Positions 26,162 through 35,408 are shown, counted from the first letter of the stretch. The stretch is 64,000 bases of DNA from Qipengyuania huizhouensis (GCF_019711635.1 NZ_JAIGNT010000009.1:1-64000), one strand, 5' to 3'. Notes: generated from the sequence alone by a model not told the origin. Made by a program: numbers and translations.

Positions 26162-26878
26162 ATGATCGAACTCAGACCTTTCGAAAGCATCGGTTCCGCC
26201 AACCACGGCTGGCTCGATGCGCATCACCACTTTTCCTTCGCCGGATATCACGATCCGAGCCGCGTTAACTGGGGCGCGCTGCGCGTCTGGAACGACGACA
26301 GGATCGCTCCGAAGAGCGGTTTTCCCACGCACCCGCACCAGGACATGGAGATCATCACCTATGTCCGCACCGGTGCAATCACGCACCGTGACAGCATGGG
26401 CAACGAAGGCCGCACCGAAGCTGGCGACGTACAGGTGATGAGCGCGGGCCGCGGGGTCGCACATTCGGAATTCAACCTCGAGGACGAGGAATGCACGCTG
26501 TTCCAGATCTGGATCATCCCCGACCAACGCGGCGGAGAACCCGGCTGGGGGGCACGCAAGTTCCCCAAGGGCGATCGTGCAGGCCAGTTCGTCCCCCTCG
26601 CCAGCGGCGCCGCAAATGACGACGTTTCTGGCGATGACGGAGCCCTGCCCATTCGCACCGACGCCCGTGTTCTGGGGGCCACCGTCAAGGCAGGCGAAAG
26701 CGTGACCTACACGCCTGCGCAGGCCGACCGGCACCTCTATCTTGTACCCGCCACCGGCAACATCCGTGTGGGCGATATCGAAGCCAAGGCCCGCGATGGC
26801 CTGGCCATCACCAAGGAAGACAGCATCACCATCACCGCGCTCGAGGACAGCGAACTCGTCCTCGTCGACGCGGCCTGA
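26162..26878 (+). CDS. pirin family protein
   Basis: A 238-aa bicupin. The N-terminal cupin has the metal ligands in HPHQDMEIITYVRTGAITHRDSMGNEG and the motif VQVMSAGRGVAHSEFN, where pirins of the YhhW type bind iron and some oxidise quercetin-like flavonoids. The C-terminal cupin is more degenerate. An azoreductase gene follows after 15 nt and a LysR-type regulator is divergent, a familiar set for response to quinones or aromatic electrophiles. Confidence 0.92.
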   Translation: MIELRPFESIGSANHGWLDAHHHFSFAGYHDPSRVNWGALRVWNDDRIAPKSGFPTHPHQDMEIITYVRTGAITHRDSMGNEGRTEAGDVQVMSAGRGVAHSEFNLEDEECTLFQIWIIPDQRGGEPGWGARKFPKGDRAGQFVPLASGAANDDVSGDDGALPIRTDARVLGATVKAGESVTYTPAQADRHLYLVPATGNIRVGDIEAKARDGLAITKEDSITITALEDSELVLVDAA

Positions 26879-26893
26879 ACAGGAGACCGTACA

Positions 26894-27487
26894 ATGAGCA
26901 CCATTCTTCACATCACCGCCAGCATTCGTAACGACGAATCCGTTTCACGCAGCCTGGGCAAAAGGCTGGTCGAGCGGCTTGCCGAGAACCAGGGAGCCAA
27001 GGTTGTAACGCGCGATCTGGCGAAGAACGATCTGCCCTATATCGATGCAGAGCGTTTCGCCGCCAATCTTGCGCCCTATGCCGAACGCTCGCCCGAGCAG
27101 CGCGACCTTGCCAACGTGGCCGACGAACTGATCGAGGAATTGCAGGAAGCCGACACAATCGTTTTCAGCGTCCCGGTCTATAATTTCTCCGTTCCCGCAA
27201 CGGTGAAGGCGTGGGCCGATCTCGTCGCGCGCGCCGGCACCACCTTTCGCTATACGGAGAACGGTCCTGAAGGCCTGCTGACCGGCAAGAAGGTCTATAT
27301 TACCGCCGCTTCGGGCGGCACCGCGATGGGCAGCGAGATCGACTTCATGTCGCCCTGGCTGAAGTTCTTCCTCGGCTTCCTCGGCATGACCGACGTCGAA
27401 CTGGTGGCTGCCGATGGGATAATGGGCGAAGGCGGAGAGGAAAAGATCGCCGAGGCGCATCAGGAAGTCGAAAAGCTGGCGGCCTGA
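26894..27487 (+). CDS. azoR: FMN-dependent NADH-azoreductase / quinone reductase
   Basis: A 197-aa flavodoxin-fold enzyme that reduces azo dyes and quinones by two electrons. The FMN phosphate loop is ITASIRNDESVSRSLGKRL, PVYNFSVPATVKAWADLVARAGTTFRYTENGPEGL is the family's signature core and ITAASGG binds the isoalloxazine. A ribosome binding site (AGGAGA) precedes the ATG. It is the second gene of the pirin operon, with a terminator behind it. Confidence 0.93.
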   Translation: MSTILHITASIRNDESVSRSLGKRLVERLAENQGAKVVTRDLAKNDLPYIDAERFAANLAPYAERSPEQRDLANVADELIEELQEADTIVFSVPVYNFSVPATVKAWADLVARAGTTFRYTENGPEGLLTGKKVYITAASGGTAMGSEIDFMSPWLKFFLGFLGMTDVELVAADGIMGEGGEEKIAEAHQEVEKLAA

Positions 27488-27508
27488 TATTCCCGCGACA
27501 AAATTTGT

Positions 27509-27539
27509 GGGCGGTCTGCGAATGCGGGCCGCCCTTTTT
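27509..27539 (+). terminator. intrinsic terminator after azoR
   Basis: An 11-bp stem (GGGCGG...CCGCCC with two G-U pairs) around a GAAT loop is followed by TTTTT. It separates azoR from the convergent transporter gene and may serve both. Confidence 0.9.
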
Positions 27540-27547
27540 CTTGCTCG

Positions 27548-28435
27548 TCAAAGACGCGGCCGGACCAGCAGTGGCTTGAAGACATTGCGCGTCGGCCGCA
27601 GCACGATGATCGCAACGCCGGTCACTGCAATCCCCGCTCCGAGCAGCAACGTCCAACCGATCTCGTCGCCTGTAAGCCACGCGCCAAGGGCGATGGTCAT
27701 CAGCGGCGTCAGGAGCGTGAAAGGTACAACCACATTGGCATCGTGGGTCTGCAGCATCCGGTAATAGGCCGAATGGGCACCTACCGAAACGACAATCGAC
27801 GCGAACAGCAGGCAACCGGCGACCGCCCAAGGCGCGCTGGCAAGGGCGGGCAGCTGATCGGTTTCCAGCATGAGCGACAGCGGAAGAAGTACGATTACCG
27901 AAGCAAGGCCCGCCCATGCCTGCATCTGAACCGCGCCGATTTCAATGCGCTTGAAAAACACGGCCCCCAGAGCGCCGACCACTGCCGACGCGAATACGAA
28001 TCCGATCCCCGCCCCCGCTTCCATACCGGCGGGCGAGCCGACGGCAATCGCCACACCCACCAACGTCAGCGCAATGCCGAGCGCACGCCGCCAGCGTACC
28101 TGCTCGCGCAGGAAGAGGATGGCAAAGAGGACGGTCAGCGGTGCACTCGCCAGACTGACGATACCGGCTGCCGAGGGGCTGGCCGTTTTCAGGCCTACGA
28201 ACAGCAACCCAAAGGACCCACCGCTTATCGCTAGTCCCACAAGCATGACGCGCCAGAGGTTTGCCGGGACCTTGCGCAACATCGGAAAGAGCGCCGCCAT
28301 CACCAGCAGCGAACGCAGTGCAGCATAAAACAGTGGCGGGACGGACAGATCGTCGACCGCAATCTTGCTGACCACGACATTGAGGGCCCACACGATATTG
28401 CAGGCGAGCAGGATGAATATGGCGCGCAGCGTCAC
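27548..28435 (-). CDS. DMT superfamily (EamA) transporter
   Basis: A 295-aa inner-membrane protein with about ten transmembrane helices in two EamA repeats (residues roughly 5-135 and 150-285). The N-terminal helix (AIFILLACNIVWALNVVVSKIAVDDLSVPPLFYAALRSL) and SGGSFGLLFVGLKTASPSAAGIVSLASAPLTVLFAILFLREQV are typical. Substrates of the family are diverse (amino acids, nucleosides, toxins), so none is assigned. It starts 12 nt after nadE and may be cotranscribed with it. Confidence 0.9.
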   Translation of the reverse strand: MTLRAIFILLACNIVWALNVVVSKIAVDDLSVPPLFYAALRSLLVMAALFPMLRKVPANLWRVMLVGLAISGGSFGLLFVGLKTASPSAAGIVSLASAPLTVLFAILFLREQVRWRRALGIALTLVGVAIAVGSPAGMEAGAGIGFVFASAVVGALGAVFFKRIEIGAVQMQAWAGLASVIVLLPLSLMLETDQLPALASAPWAVAGCLLFASIVVSVGAHSAYYRMLQTHDANVVVPFTLLTPLMTIALGAWLTGDEIGWTLLLGAGIAVTGVAIIVLRPTRNVFKPLLVRPRL

Positions 28436-28447
28436 TGCGGCGGGGCC

Positions 28448-30514
28448 CTAAAGGGTGTTCGCCGGCAGATTGCGTTTCAGCTCGTCCAGCCAGACATCGG
28501 CAACCGCGTCGCTGGGCGCGCGCCAGTCGCCGCGCGGGGAAAGAGCACCGCCAGCGCTCACCTTTGGACCGTTCGGAATTGCGCTTCGCTTAAACTGGCT
28601 GAACCCGAAGAAGCGTTGCAGGAATTTTTCCAGCCATTTGGCAATAGTCGAAAGATCGTACCGATTCCGCATATCTTGCGGGAAATCGATAGGCCACAGA
28701 CCTGCCTCAACGTCCTTCCACGCATGCCAGGCGAGAAAGGCAACATGGCTGGGGTTTTGGCCCCAGCGGATTATATGGTGGAGAAAGAAATCGTTGAGCT
28801 CGTAAGGTCCGATAATCGACTGTGTGCTCTGGATTTCCCCGTCCTCACCCGCAGGCACGAGTTCGGGACTGATTTCAGTGTCGAGGATAGCCTGGAGTAC
28901 CGAATCCACGCCTTCGTCGAACTGGCTGGTCGTCGTCGTCCAGCGGATCAGATACTGGATGAGCGTTTTCGGGACGCCAGCATTAACGGCATAATGGCTC
29001 ATCTGGTCGCCGACGCCATAGGTGCACCAGCCCAACGCCAATTCGGACAGATCGCCCGTCCCGACAACCCATCCGCCATGCTGTCCTGCCAACCGGAATA
29101 AATAATCGGTTCGCAGCCCCGCCTGCACGTTCTCGAAGGTCGTGTCGTAGACCGGGTGGCCATCGGCAAAGGCATGGCCGATGTTTTCCAGCATCATGGT
29201 TGCGGTGGGCTTGATGTCGATCTCTTCCGCCGTGATGTGGAAGGCATCCATCAACTTCCAGGCGTTGGACTTCGTACCCTCCGAGGTGCCGAAGCCGGGC
29301 ATGGTGTAGCCGCGTATATCGCTGCGTGGACGCCCCAACCGGTCCATCGCCTTGGCGGCGACAAGCAAGGCGTGGGTGCTGTCGAGACCGCCGGAAATTC
29401 CGATAACGAGGCACTTAGTCCGGGTCGCCTCTATCCGGCGCATCAGCGCATCGACCTGAATATTGAATGCTTCGTAGCAATCCTCGTCCAGCTTCTCGCG
29501 CCGATTGGGGACGAAGGGGAACCGGCGGATCGGACGGATAAGCCCGATGTCGCCTTGGCGGTATGCATGTTCGAATTTGATGCGGCGATACCGATCCTCG
29601 GGACGATCCGCAGCCTCGGCGGCATCGTTGAACGTCTGCATCCGCATCCGGTCGTTCAGGATCCGCCGCGTGTCGATATCCGCCACGGAAAGCTCCGGCT
29701 CGAGATCGAAGCGCACACTTTCGGCCAGAAGATCGCCAAGCTCGTAGATCATTCCCTGACCGTCCCAGGCCAAATCGGTCGTGCTTTCGCCATGACCGCT
29801 GGCGGAATAGGCATAGGCGCAAACGCTTCGGCTTGAACTTGCGCGGCAGAGGAGATGGCGCTCGTCGGATTTGCCGATGGTAATATTCGATGCAGAAAGG
29901 TTGAGGATGATGGTCGCCCCCGCCATTGCGGCCAGCGTGCCTGGCGGCTGCGGGGCCCAGAAATCCTCGCATATCTCGATCCCGAAGATGAAACCGGACA
30001 GGTTTGCGGCTTCGAACAGGATATCCGTGCCGAAGGGAACGGCTTTACCGCCGAGCTCCAGCTGCATTCCCTGGATATTCCGGCCGTGGGCGAACCATCG
30101 CTTTTCGTAGAATTCGCGATAATTGGGCAGGTAGCTCTTCGGGACCACGCCGAGGATTTCGCCCCTCGCGATGACGAGTGCGCAGTTATAGATCCGTCCG
30201 TTGTGCCGTAGAGGCGCCCCGATGACGAGCACCGGCGAAAGCGTGCGCGATGCCCCGCAAACCTCCGCCAGATGACGTTCGACGGAATCGAGCAAGGCGG
30301 ATTGAAGGTGCAGGTCGTCGATCGCATAGGACGAGAGGCACAATTCGGGATAGAGCAGCAGATCCACAGCGGCCTCATCGGCCTTGCGCGCCTGTTCCAG
30401 TATTCCCTCGGCATTGTAGGCGACATCGGCGGTCCGTACCCTAGGGGTTGCCGTTGCCACCCGGACGAAACCGTGAGTGTGCATGTCGAAGAAGCGGTGC
30501 GCAGTGTCGGTCAT
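28448..30514 (-). CDS. nadE: glutamine-dependent NAD+ synthetase
   Basis: A 688-aa two-domain enzyme that amidates nicotinic acid adenine dinucleotide to NAD+. The N-terminal nitrilase-like glutaminase (1-290) has the catalytic triad including Lys in LGVVPKSYLPNYREFYEKRWF and Cys in GIEICEDFW. The C-terminal synthetase shows the ATP PP-loop SGGLDSTHALLVAAKAM and the GTGDLSELALGWCTYG segment. Length and order match the glutamine-using class. Its ATG overlaps the stop of a CinA-family gene, which fits a shared role in NAD metabolism. Confidence 0.96.
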   Translation of the reverse strand: MTDTAHRFFDMHTHGFVRVATATPRVRTADVAYNAEGILEQARKADEAAVDLLLYPELCLSSYAIDDLHLQSALLDSVERHLAEVCGASRTLSPVLVIGAPLRHNGRIYNCALVIARGEILGVVPKSYLPNYREFYEKRWFAHGRNIQGMQLELGGKAVPFGTDILFEAANLSGFIFGIEICEDFWAPQPPGTLAAMAGATIILNLSASNITIGKSDERHLLCRASSSRSVCAYAYSASGHGESTTDLAWDGQGMIYELGDLLAESVRFDLEPELSVADIDTRRILNDRMRMQTFNDAAEAADRPEDRYRRIKFEHAYRQGDIGLIRPIRRFPFVPNRREKLDEDCYEAFNIQVDALMRRIEATRTKCLVIGISGGLDSTHALLVAAKAMDRLGRPRSDIRGYTMPGFGTSEGTKSNAWKLMDAFHITAEEIDIKPTATMMLENIGHAFADGHPVYDTTFENVQAGLRTDYLFRLAGQHGGWVVGTGDLSELALGWCTYGVGDQMSHYAVNAGVPKTLIQYLIRWTTTTSQFDEGVDSVLQAILDTEISPELVPAGEDGEIQSTQSIIGPYELNDFFLHHIIRWGQNPSHVAFLAWHAWKDVEAGLWPIDFPQDMRNRYDLSTIAKWLEKFLQRFFGFSQFKRSAIPNGPKVSAGGALSPRGDWRAPSDAVADVWLDELKRNLPANTL

Positions 30515-31020
30515 TAGCGAAGCGCGTTGTTCATCATAGTGAGCGCGACTTCAAGTGCCGCCAGACGAACGCCGTCGCGACCGACCGTGCCGAAATGCCG
30601 TTCTTCATGGTTTTCCAGCCCATTCCGGTCCAGGCAAGCGAAGTGCACCAGCCCCTCCTCGTCGTCCGCCTTCCCGGGCCCTGCAAACCCGGTGATCGAC
30701 ACGATCAAATCGGCTTCCGACTTCGCTAACCCACCCCGAGCCATCGCCAGAGCCACTTCCCGGCTTACCGCGCCGCAATGTTCGATTTCACGACTGTCGC
30801 AACCGAGCATCTCGCACTTGGCCTGATCCGAATAGGTCACGAACCCGCGTTCGAAAACATGCGACAGGCCGGAAACATCAGTGAGCAGGGCCGCAAGCAG
30901 TCCGCCGGTGCAGCTTTCTGCGGTGGCAAGCCGAAATTCCTTCCTTTCCGCACTGTTCAAGACTTCTTCGGCGAGGACCGACACATTCTTCGGCAGTATT
31001 GGATCGATCGTTTCGGTCAT
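30514..31020 (-). CDS. pncC: CinA family protein, likely nicotinamide-nucleotide amidohydrolase
   Basis: A 168-aa protein equal to the C-terminal domain of CinA. The signature FRLATAESCTGGLLAALLTDVSGLSHVFERGFVTYSDQAK is complete, followed by ITGFAGPGKADDEEGLVHFA. Such enzymes deamidate NMN to nicotinic acid mononucleotide for NAD recycling, which matches its overlap with nadE (TAATG junction). The start at MTETID is preferred over one four codons upstream. Confidence 0.92.
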   Translation of the reverse strand: MTETIDPILPKNVSVLAEEVLNSAERKEFRLATAESCTGGLLAALLTDVSGLSHVFERGFVTYSDQAKCEMLGCDSREIEHCGAVSREVALAMARGGLAKSEADLIVSITGFAGPGKADDEEGLVHFACLDRNGLENHEERHFGTVGRDGVRLAALEVALTMMNNALR

Positions 31021-31128
31021 AAGCCTGGCCATATGTTGGGCACGCGAACGAGTGGCGCAGAGGCAATCATCATTCGCAATGTCGGTGTGCGCGCTGTGCA
31101 GGAGTTGTTCGGGATCAACCTGTAAACT

Positions 31129-32142
31129 TTATGCCGGTTCCTTATCCATCATGCGCATTTCCGTGCGAAACCCGTTGAGTACGGGCCCCGCGTGATGGGT
31201 CGCACCGGCTTGATGGGCGAATGCGGCGAGCAGCTTGCTGCCGATCCCGCCGGGTGAGTGCGAGACGGCATCCGCGCCGACGCCATCGTCTTCGATGGTA
31301 AGCCGCCACCGGCCATCGCGAACATGGAAGAACACCGCAAGCGTCCCTGCTCGCCCGCCGGGAAATGCATATTTGGCAGCATTTACTACCGCTTCGTTGA
31401 GATAAAGCCCGATCGCAACTGCAATCTCGCGTGAAAGCAAGACCTCGTCGATCTCGCGGTACATGCGGACGTTCGACGGCAGGGCAGATCCCTCGATCCG
31501 GTCGAGAAACTGGTCCAGATAGGGCTTCATCGCCACGGCCTGTCCATCACCCTGCTCGCTCGCGAGAGCGGAATAGGCTTCGGCGAAGGTTCGAACCCGG
31601 CCGATTGCATCGTCCAGCGGACCATGCAATTCGACCTGTTGGATGCGGCGCTTCTGTATTTCGAGCATACTCGCCACCAGCGCGAAGTTGTTCTTGGTGC
31701 GGTGCTCAAGATCGGCCAGCAAGGCGAGGCTCCGATCGGAAACCTCAGTAATCTGATCGACCGTTCGATGTGCTGCGCGGCGAAAAGCTTCGGCAAAGAC
31801 CAATACGATCAGCGCGCTGGCCGCATTGAGCATGACACGCGCAGGATCGGTCGGGTCGGTGAAGAAAAACGAGTTTTGTTCGGGAAGTATGAAGAACCAT
31901 GCCCACAGAAAAGTGGTCAGAAATGCCGCGATTCCAGCGCGCCAGTGCCCATAAAGCGTCGCGAGAAGAATGGTCGGATAGATAAGTGCGAAAGGCCCTG
32001 ACACAGGAGCCCACAAATCGAACAGCTTGCGCACCCCGACCATCGCGGCGCAGCACAGAAAGCCGAAAACAATCTGTGCTGCAATCTTCCCGCCTCGCGA
32101 GACGAATTGACGGCTGACGTCGTAAGTTGCCAATCTGTGCAT
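31129..32142 (-). CDS. membrane sensor histidine kinase, HisKA_2 type
   Basis: A 337-aa kinase. Three to four N-terminal transmembrane helices (IAAQIVFGFLCCAAMVGVRKLF, SGPFALIYPTILLATLYG, GIAAFLTTFLWAWFFIL, VMLNAASALIVLVFAEAF) form a DUF4118-like sensor. The phosphoacceptor segment LLADLEHRTKNNFALVASMLEIQKRR is the HWE/HisKA_2 kind common in alphaproteobacterial stress and light signalling. The ATPase domain has NEAVVNAAKYAF and the G1 box IEDDGVGAD. No response regulator is adjacent. The ATG at MHRLATYD is likely; an upstream start adds a basic tail. Confidence 0.88.
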   Translation of the reverse strand: MHRLATYDVSRQFVSRGGKIAAQIVFGFLCCAAMVGVRKLFDLWAPVSGPFALIYPTILLATLYGHWRAGIAAFLTTFLWAWFFILPEQNSFFFTDPTDPARVMLNAASALIVLVFAEAFRRAAHRTVDQITEVSDRSLALLADLEHRTKNNFALVASMLEIQKRRIQQVELHGPLDDAIGRVRTFAEAYSALASEQGDGQAVAMKPYLDQFLDRIEGSALPSNVRMYREIDEVLLSREIAVAIGLYLNEAVVNAAKYAFPGGRAGTLAVFFHVRDGRWRLTIEDDGVGADAVSHSPGGIGSKLLAAFAHQAGATHHAGPVLNGFRTEMRMMDKEPA

Positions 32143-32272
32143 CGATAAACGCCTACGGGCGGAAAATCCGGCCAGAACAGCGCGCCGCCGCGCGTGCACT
32201 GAGGCCAACGGTATGGCTGGGCCACAGGCCTTATAAGCCTAAGCCCGTATTTTGCCTATGCTTTTTACCATA

Positions 32273-33274
32273 TTATGCAGCTAGCAGGTCGCTGGCTCCT
32301 GGACAGTCGGCCAGCAGTTCAAGCAGCCCGCGCTCCTCGCAGGTCAGCCAGCGTGTCGCCCTGGGCAAGTGCAATGAGGCGCGCCAGCTTTCCTGATCGT
32401 CCAGCAAAGCGAGGACCGCCGGATGGATATAGCTTTTTCGCGTGACCGCCGGTGTATTGCCCAGCTGTTTGGCGACGTGTTCCAACAGCGCCTTCATCGG
32501 CATTTGCCCTTCACCCGCACGCAGGCATTCGAAGCCCATGACACTGGCGTGCCAGGTGCGGAAATTCTTGGCCGTGAACCGTTCTCCCATGCAGGTTTCG
32601 AGATATTCGTTCACATCGCCGGAATCAACGGCCTGGACCTCTCCGTCCTCGTCGACATATTTGAAGACATTCTGCCCCGGCAGATCCTGCATGCGCCGCA
32701 CCATTCGCGCCAAGGTGCCGTCCGTCAGCGTAACCTCGCGCAGCTTGCCGGATTTTCCCTTGTACCGCAGCCTGAGCGTCTTACCGGTTACTTCGGCGTG
32801 GCGGCGGCGCAGGGTCGTAGCACCGAAGCTCTTGTTGCGCTCTGCATACCCTTCGTTCCCAACCCGCACCGCGCCTAGATCGAGCAGGCGAACCACGCTG
32901 GCCACTGCGCGTTCCTGGGTCAGCTTGCGACCTTTCAGATCCTCATCCACCTGCTTGCGAACCAGCGGCAGGAGATTGCCGAAGGCAAGGCATTTGTCGA
33001 ACTTCTCGCTTTCCCGCTCTGCCCGAAAATCCGGGTGGTATCGGTATTGCTTGCGCCCCTTTGCGTCGATGCCAGTGGCGAGGATGTGGCCGTTGGGTGC
33101 GGGACAGAACCATGCATCGGTATAGGCCGGCGGCAGCGCAATTGCGCTGAGCCTTCGCTTTTCCGCCTGATCGGTGATCAGTGATCCCTTCGGATCATAA
33201 TAAGCCCACCCTTTGCCCGCACCCCTGCGAGTGATTCCGGGCAGCTGATCGTCGACATAGATGAGCTTCGTCAT
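32273..33274 (-). CDS. DNA topoisomerase IB
   Basis: A 333-aa type IB topoisomerase of the poxvirus/bacterial kind, which relaxes supercoils through a 3'-phosphotyrosine intermediate. The N-terminal domain has GKGWAYYDPKGSLITD and IDAKGRKQYRYHPDFRA; the catalytic part shows VRVGNEGYAERNKSFGATTLRRRHAEV, FRTWHASV and the nucleophile Tyr in TRKSYIHPAVL. The family is patchy in bacteria and not essential. It is divergent from yghU. Confidence 0.95.
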   Translation of the reverse strand: MTKLIYVDDQLPGITRRGAGKGWAYYDPKGSLITDQAEKRRLSAIALPPAYTDAWFCPAPNGHILATGIDAKGRKQYRYHPDFRAERESEKFDKCLAFGNLLPLVRKQVDEDLKGRKLTQERAVASVVRLLDLGAVRVGNEGYAERNKSFGATTLRRRHAEVTGKTLRLRYKGKSGKLREVTLTDGTLARMVRRMQDLPGQNVFKYVDEDGEVQAVDSGDVNEYLETCMGERFTAKNFRTWHASVMGFECLRAGEGQMPMKALLEHVAKQLGNTPAVTRKSYIHPAVLALLDDQESWRASLHLPRATRWLTCEERGLLELLADCPGASDLLAA

Positions 33275-33368
33275 GGCGAAGGGAAGAACCTTGGCGAGCA
33301 GCCGACGGTTCCCCACCTTGCGACGAACGGGAGCGTGCAATAGTCGTCCTTTGCAAAGGAGAAACAAC

Positions 33369-34220
33369 TTGGCCGATCCGATCTATACCCCGCCTGCCGT
33401 GTGGAGCGCCGACACCGTCAGCGGTGGCAAGTTCGCCAATATCAACCGCCCGACTGCCGGTGCACGCGAGCAGAAGGAACTGCCGACCGGCGAACATGAC
33501 TTCCAGCTCTATTCGCTTGCCACGCCCAACGGCGTGAAGGTGACAGTCATGTTCGAGGAACTGCTCGAGGCGGGGCATTCGGGTGCGGAATACGATGCCT
33601 TTACCATCAACATCAGCGATGGCGATCAGTTCGGAAGCGGTTTCGTCGAGATAAATCCGAACAGCAAGATTCCCGCCTTGCTCGACCGTAGCGGCGAGAC
33701 CCCGATCCGCATCTTCGAAAGCGGTGCGATCCTGCTCCATCTTGCCGAGAAGTTCGATGCCTTTCTGCCGACCGATCGGACCCGCGGCGAGGTGCTCAGC
33801 TGGCTGTTCTGGCAGATCGGCAGTGCGCCCTTCATCGGTGGCGGGTTCGGCCATTTCTACGCCTATGCGCCGGAGAAATACGAATATCCTATCAACCGCT
33901 ATGCCATGGAGGTTAAGCGCCTGTTCGATGTCGCCGATCAGCGGCTGGCGCAGAGCGAATATCTTGGCGGGAACGACTATTCCATTGCCGATATTGCGGC
34001 CTGGCCGTGGTTGGCAGGCTTCGTCGAAGGCACGATCTATAACGACGCCAGGACTTTCCTCTCGATCGACGAGTACGAGCATGTCGCTCGCTGGGCGAGG
34101 CAGATTGGCGAACGTCCGGCAGTGAACCGCGGACGGATCGTCAACAAAGCCTGGGGCGACGAGGACACGCAACTGCTCGAACGTCACTCGCCAGCAGATT
34201 TCCTGGGCAAGAAACTGTAA
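33369..34220 (+). CDS. yghU: glutathione-dependent disulfide-bond oxidoreductase (GST family, YghU-like)
   Basis: A 283-aa glutathione transferase-fold protein of the nu class, which reduces disulfides of organic hydroperoxide-type substrates using two glutathiones. YPPAVW-type N-terminal extension and the thioredoxin domain (HDFQLYSLATPNGVKVTVMFEELLEAG...NSKIPALLD...IFESGAILLHLAEKF) precede the helical domain (NRYAMEVKRLFDVADQRLAQSEYLGGNDYSIADIAAWPW). It begins at a TTG behind AAGGAGA. It is the last native gene before tRNA-Gln and the island. Confidence 0.93.
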   Translation: MADPIYTPPAVWSADTVSGGKFANINRPTAGAREQKELPTGEHDFQLYSLATPNGVKVTVMFEELLEAGHSGAEYDAFTINISDGDQFGSGFVEINPNSKIPALLDRSGETPIRIFESGAILLHLAEKFDAFLPTDRTRGEVLSWLFWQIGSAPFIGGGFGHFYAYAPEKYEYPINRYAMEVKRLFDVADQRLAQSEYLGGNDYSIADIAAWPWLAGFVEGTIYNDARTFLSIDEYEHVARWARQIGERPAVNRGRIVNKAWGDEDTQLLERHSPADFLGKKL

Positions 34221-34283
34221 GGCATAAAGGGGCTATCGGCCCTTCACATTGTGGCTGGGCGCGCTATAGGAGCGCCCGCCTGC

Positions 34284-34358
34284 TGGGGTGTAGCCAAGTG
34301 GTAAGGCACCGGTTTTTGGTACCGGCATTCGCAGGTTCGATCCCTGCCACCCCAGCCA
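34284..34358 (+). tRNA. tRNA-Gln (anticodon TTG), integration target
   Basis: Acceptor TGGGGTG pairs with CACCCCA, followed by discriminator G and an encoded CCA; D-arm AGCCAAGTGGTAAGGC, anticodon stem CCGGT/ACCGG with TTG, and T-arm GCAGGTTCGATCCCTGC are all present. The last 18 nt, including CCA, are repeated at 56037-56054, so this intact gene is the attachment site of the island to its right. Confidence 0.97.
34341..34358. repeat. attL of the island (18-bp core)
   Basis: TCCCTGCCACCCCAGCCA, the T-arm-to-CCA end of tRNA-Gln, repeated exactly at 56037-56054 in direct orientation. Confidence 0.92.
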
Positions 34359-34417
34359 CTTTTCTGATATAGTCCAAGCACCTGAAATCCTTCAGGTTTC
34401 CCTGCGAGTCAAAACCG

Positions 34418-34441
34418 CGTGGCACCCTGCCGTGGCACCCT
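34418..34441. repeat. tandem arm-type repeat, left end
   Basis: Two adjacent copies of CGTGGCACCCT separated by GC. The same 24-bp arrangement occurs at 55940-55963 in the same orientation, next to the integrase start. Such short repeats at both ends of integrative elements are often integrase arm-binding sites. Confidence 0.75.
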
Positions 34442-34705
34442 GTCGCGGTCTCGATACAGCTACCATGATTCAGTCCGATTCGAGATGCAAGCGCGAACCG
34501 GCGCATCGCACAGTTTTTGTCTGACCTACCCACAATCGGATTGGCAGCGACCGAATGGCTGCAACCTGAGCGACCTTTCAATGAACCAATTCGAGGACAG
34601 CAACCTGGGGCCTTTTCGAAACGCTAAACAGAACAGCTAGGCGGCGTTTTGCTCGGCCTCCGCTCGATGCTGGGCTTGGGTCTTCGTCAGCATCGGTCAT
34701 ATCAG

Positions 34706-34734
34706 TAAAAAAAGGGCGGCTCAAAGAGCCGCCC
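34706..34734 (-). terminator. intrinsic terminator downstream of the receiver gene
   Basis: GGGCGGCTC and GAGCCGCCC pair around AAA; read on the minus strand the stem is followed by TTTTTTT. It would end the kinase/receiver transcript 275 nt beyond the receiver stop. Confidence 0.85.
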
Positions 34735-35009
34735 TTGATAGGTGAGAACTCGTCGGGTTTCCCCCTCAGAGCCCTTCGGGTCGCACAGCATTTCTACCAC
34801 CGCGATGTTTCAATGAATTGTAGGGTTGCGCCATAATCATAGGTGGAGGTTATTTTCCGCGCAACATTACGAAGTCATCGGGGCACTCGTTCGGCCCAGA
34901 CAGTGTGCGCTGCGGTCCGAAGTTCGAATTTTCGGTTCAAACCCTTAAGCCTCGCTGTGCTTCAGTTGCGGTGCAATACGAAAATCTGAATCGGCTGCTA
35001 TTTGCCTCC

Positions 35010-35408
35010 TTAATCGAAAAGATGCATTCCAGGTGGAGGCGGAGGGGGATTGCTAGACCCTCGGCGTTTCGCATCGGCGACAGTCAAACCGGCGATGATT
35101 TGATCGTCCGAAAGTGGTTTGTGCAGACACCCGATGGCGAGATTTTCGATTGCCGCACCCGGGCAGTTACCCGTGGCGAATACTACCGCAACTCCCATGG
35201 CATTCAGCTTTTTAGCGACGCTGACGCCACTATCGCCTCCGGCAAGACGCATATCCACCAGGGCGAGTTCTGGATTATGTCGAGCCGCCGCGAATAGCGC
35301 CGATGCTTCGTCATCCGCTATCTCCACGACATCGTAACCATTCTCTTCCAACACAGCCTCAATGCTCATCGCAATCAGGGCCTCATCTTCAACAATCAGA
35401 ATTTTCAT
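35010..35408 (-). CDS. single-domain response regulator
   Basis: A 132-aa receiver without an output domain. VEDEALIAMSIEAVLEENGYDVVEIADDEASAL carries the acidic pocket, LALVDMRL gives the phosphoacceptor Asp, FATG the conserved Thr and LHKPL the Lys. The tail is Pro-rich (SNPPPPPPGMHLFD). It follows the histidine kinase gene by 26 nt on the same strand and is probably its partner, in a relay typical of HWE-kinase systems. It lies at the left end of the island. Confidence 0.9.
   Translation of the reverse strand: MKILIVEDEALIAMSIEAVLEENGYDVVEIADDEASALFAAARHNPELALVDMRLAGGDSGVSVAKKLNAMGVAVVFATGNCPGAAIENLAIGCLHKPLSDDQIIAGLTVADAKRRGSSNPPPPPPGMHLFD

Larger units (their letters stand above)
34359..35009. 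other. island left end without a supported gene
   Basis: This 650-nt stretch holds the tandem CGTGGCACCCT units (34418-34441), no convincing reading frame, and near its middle a strong minus-strand terminator (34706-34734). Frames that run out of tRNA-Gln are artefacts. A small RNA transcribed on the minus strand between 35009 and the terminator is possible but unproven. Confidence 0.7.

Noticed and set aside
34264..34581. Minus-strand frame of 105 codons running through tRNA-Gln
   Set aside because: Part of its translation (GIEPANAGTKNRCLTTWLHPS) is the antisense of the tRNA, a common false prediction at tRNA genes.
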